Positions 23,058 through 24,799 of a stretch of DNA of 24,799 nt are shown one piece after another. The notes under the pieces were generated by a model. It had not been told where the DNA came from. It made no database searches and saw only the letters and a program-made list of their open reading frames with translations. Numbering within the stretch: position 1 is the stretch's first letter; every line of letters begins with the position of its first letter. The position numbers were made by a program, and so were the translations under genes. This stretch comes from JACPDH01 sp051305935. GTDB lineage: Bacteria > Acidobacteriota > Thermoanaerobaculia > Gp7-AA8. The stretch lies in contig JBPPMG010000287.1 in NCBI GenBank assembly GCA_051305935.1, positions 1-24,799 of the forward strand. Direction: 5' to 3'.

Positions 23058-23167
23058 TGTGGCGCAGGCACTCCTGCCTGCGCGTCGAAAAAGGCGACCC
23101 GCCTGTCATAGCTCTCGCGACCCGACGGCGCTTCGCGCCGCGCACAGACAGGAGTGTCTGCGCCACA
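23058..23167. repeat. Palindromic repeat family 3 (nested hairpins)
   Basis: Arms TGTGGCGCAGGCACTCCTG (23058 on) and CAGGAGTGTCTGCGCCACA (to 23167) are inverted copies with few differences. Each arm is itself a hairpin (GCGCAGGCA-ctcc-TGCCTGCGC in the first), and a third small hairpin (ggcgc-ttc-gcgcc) lies between them. It sits in the MESH1-LarC gap and looks like a dispersed element. Confidence 0.8.
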
Positions 23168-23221
23168 CGAATCTCTGCACGGCCCCCATCGCCTCGTCGC
23201 CCCTCGCCTCTCGTCTTTCGC

Positions 23222-23227
23222 TACAAT
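23222..23227 (+). promoter_or_regulatory. Candidate -10 element of larC
   Basis: TACAAT lies 12 nt before the larC ATG at 23240, which would leave a leader of only about 5 nt. No Shine-Dalgarno is visible. Confidence 0.45.
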
Positions 23228-23239
23228 CTGCCCGACACG

Positions 23240-24421
23240 ATGCGTACCCTCTACTTCGACTGCTCTGCGGGCATTGCCGGCGACATGGTTGTCGCCGCTC
23301 TCATCGACCTCGGGGTCGACGCCGGCATCATTCGCGGCGCGCTCGCGAAGCTGCCGTTCGACGGCTACGAGCTCGTCATCTCGCGCGACAAGCGCGCCGG
23401 CACGACCGGAACCCGCTTCGACGTCCGGCTGGTCGCCGACGAGTCGCGCGCGCATCGAGGGCTCAACGAGATCCTCGAGATCGTCGGCGGGCGCGGCCTC
23501 GCGCCGCGCGCCGAGCAACATGCCGTGTCGATGTTCCGGAAGATCTGCGAGGTTGAGGGAAAAATTCACGGAGTCGCAGCGGACAAGGTGCAGCTTCACG
23601 AGGTCGGCGCGATCGACTCGATCGTCGACATCGTCGCCGTCGCCGTGGCGCTCGACGTGCTCGGGTTCGACGAGCTTCGCGGCTCCGCGGTCCACGTCGG
23701 CTCCGGCCGCGTCAACTGCCGCCACGGCTCGATTCCGGTGCCGACTCCCGCGGCGTCGGAGCTGCTCCGCGGAATCCCCAGCTATCAACTCGACATCGAA
23801 GGCGAGTTCTGCACGCCGACCGGCGCGCTCATCCTCGCCGAGTACGGCACCGCGTTCGGGCCGCAGCCGCCGATGCGCGTCGACCGGATCGGCTACGGCC
23901 TCGGCGGGCGCGAAGTGAAGCGGTTCCCGAACGTGCTCCGCGTCTTCGAAGGAGAGCTGCTCGACGATGCGCCCGCCTCACGCGTGGTGGTGATCGAGTG
24001 CGATCTGGACGACGCGAGCCCCGAGGTGCTCGGCTTCGCCCTGGAGCGGCTCTACGAGGCGGGCGCGCTCGAGGTGACCTTCCAGCCGCTGCAGATGAAG
24101 AAGAACAGGCCGGGAACACTCTTGCGCGTGATCGGGCGCGTGGAGCTGCGCGACGTGCTGACGGAGACGATCTTTCGCGAGACGACGACGATCGGCGTGC
24201 GCTTCGTCGAGATGGGGAGGCTCGAGCTCGAACGCGAGATCGTCAGCGTCGCGACCGAGTTCGGCGACATCCCCTGCAAGCGCAGCTCGCTTGGCGGGCG
24301 GGCGATCAATCTGGCACCGGAGTACGAAGCATGCGCGGCGATCGCGCGCGAACGCGGCGTTCCGGTACGCGACGTGCTCGCAGCGGCTGCTGCCGCGGGA
24401 CGGATCGCAGCGTCGCGATAG
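23240..24421 (+). CDS. larC: LarC, nickel-pincer cofactor biosynthesis protein
   Basis: This is a 393-residue protein with the diagnostic N-terminus FDCSAGIAGDMVVAALIDLG, then KVQLHEVGAIDSIVDIV, GSIPVPTPAASELLRG, EFCTPTGALIL and CDLDDASPEVLGFALERLYEAGALEV (DUF111 family). LarC is the CTP-dependent enzyme that inserts nickel into the pyridinium dithiocarboxylate mononucleotide cofactor used by lactate racemase and related LarA-type racemases and epimerases. Here N- and C-terminal halves are in one uninterrupted frame, unlike Lactiplantibacillus plantarum, where a programmed frameshift joins them. No larA, larB or larE is visible in the window, so partners must lie elsewhere or beyond the right edge. 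The start follows a TACAAT hexamer by 12 nt. Confidence 0.95.
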   Translation: MRTLYFDCSAGIAGDMVVAALIDLGVDAGIIRGALAKLPFDGYELVISRDKRAGTTGTRFDVRLVADESRAHRGLNEILEIVGGRGLAPRAEQHAVSMFRKICEVEGKIHGVAADKVQLHEVGAIDSIVDIVAVAVALDVLGFDELRGSAVHVGSGRVNCRHGSIPVPTPAASELLRGIPSYQLDIEGEFCTPTGALILAEYGTAFGPQPPMRVDRIGYGLGGREVKRFPNVLRVFEGELLDDAPASRVVVIECDLDDASPEVLGFALERLYEAGALEVTFQPLQMKKNRPGTLLRVIGRVELRDVLTETIFRETTTIGVRFVEMGRLELEREIVSVATEFGDIPCKRSSLGGRAINLAPEYEACAAIARERGVPVRDVLAAAAAAGRIAASR

Positions 24422-24512
24422 CGTGCCTGTCGGGCGCAGCAGACGACTTCAGACGGCAGTTCGATCCCGCCACCCGAAAAGAAAACCGCGCCCGGTACCC
24501 GCTCCGGAGGCC

Positions 24513-24530
24513 GGCATCGAAACCGATGCC
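24513..24530. other. 7-bp stem-loop after larC
   Basis: GGCATCG and CGATGCC enclose a 4-nt loop. It lies about 90 bp after larC, between larC and the converging small lysine-rich ORF. No T-run follows on either strand, so terminator activity is uncertain. Confidence 0.35.
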
Positions 24531-24585
24531 CTGACCCCGGCCCGGACTCTCGCAGGCGCGGAAGAACGCGAACGGCTCGCGCTGG

Positions 24586-24657
24586 CTACTTCTTGTCTTT
24601 CTTGTCCTTCTTGGGCTTCTTGGTTTCTTTCTTTCGCGCGTTGTTTCCCTTGGCCAT
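24586..24657 (-). CDS. 23-residue lysine-rich small protein
   Basis: This short frame has ATG at 24657 and TAG at 24586. The peptide starts MAKGNNARKKETKKPKK and ends in Lys/Asp repeats; 12 of 23 residues are Lys and one is Arg. A near-perfect ribosome site, GAGGAGG, lies 5 nt upstream, the strongest in the window, which argues for real translation. Similar tiny M-x-K-G-x-N ... KETKKPKK proteins are familiar to me from other bacterial genomes as unnamed small proteins, but I cannot verify a family. The function is unknown; its charge suggests nucleic-acid or ribosome association. It converges on larC. Confidence 0.7.
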   Translation of the reverse strand: MAKGNNARKKETKKPKKDKKDKK

Positions 24658-24799
24658 GACTTCCTCCTCGATGTGTCGTGCGAAGCGTCCAGCGATGGTG
24701 CCGCCACGCGCGGCATTCAACTGCAATGATGGTAGCACGCCGTCACGCGAAGACACTGCGCTCGAACCACTTCGGGAAGCCGCGACAGCAACGCCGTCC

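Noticed and set aside
22856..23239. Upstream extension of the larC frame
   Set aside because: It overlaps the MESH1-like gene in another frame and crosses the palindromic repeat. The LarC N-terminus begins at 23240.
24306..24716. 136-codon minus-strand frame near the right edge
   Set aside because: It overlaps larC antisense and the small lysine-rich ORF in a different frame; its composition is Arg/Ser/Pro low complexity with no domain.

Overview
The window is high-GC DNA with a dense, mixed-strand gene layout. The gene content suggests an Acidobacteriota-type soil bacterium: an eukaryote-like Ser/Thr kinase fused to a PD40/TolB-like propeller, a secreted tricorn-type protease, a large secreted propeller/FN3 protein, and many dispersed palindromic repeats. 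This assignment is inferred from gene families; no rRNA or other phylogenetic marker is present.

Layout. 1-326 holds two near-identical copies of a 153-bp direct repeat. 377-3382 (minus) is a probable operon of a YtrA-type GntR repressor, an ABC ATPase, an ABC-2 permease and, about 100 bp further on, a DUF2306-like membrane protein. A 26-bp imperfect palindrome lies between this operon and a divergent secreted propeller/FN3 protein (3513-5903). 6293-9929 (plus) is a two-gene signalling module: a soluble hybrid histidine kinase with a duplicated PAS domain, then a response regulator fused to a class III adenylate cyclase. 10069-12008 (minus) carries a secreted alpha/beta hydrolase and an EamA transporter. 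12209-14514 (plus) carries a DDAH-type hydrolase and a secreted ankyrin protein. 14749-20842 (minus) carries the kinase and the tricorn protease. 20934-21815 is a repeat-rich block with a small GIY-YIG nuclease gene between two copies of a ~150-bp palindromic element. 21827-22279 (minus) is a DUF6265-like protein. 22468-24421 (plus) encodes a MESH1-type small alarmone hydrolase and LarC. Near the right edge is a 23-codon lysine-rich ORF with a strong Shine-Dalgarno sequence.

Themes. (1) Three families of interspersed palindromic repeats occupy the intergenic gaps. One family has three ~150-bp copies with long inverted arms and a conserved asymmetric loop, and two of these copies tightly enclose the GIY-YIG gene. 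This is the best candidate for an undescribed repeat/nuclease partnership. (2) Several genes have a TAnnnT hexamer exactly 6-7 nt before the start codon and no Shine-Dalgarno, which points to leaderless transcripts. (3) Heptanucleotide tandem repeats of three different sequences recur between genes. (4) Several proteins can be assigned with catalytic residues visible: MESH1, DDAH, tricorn, adenylate cyclase and the esterase.
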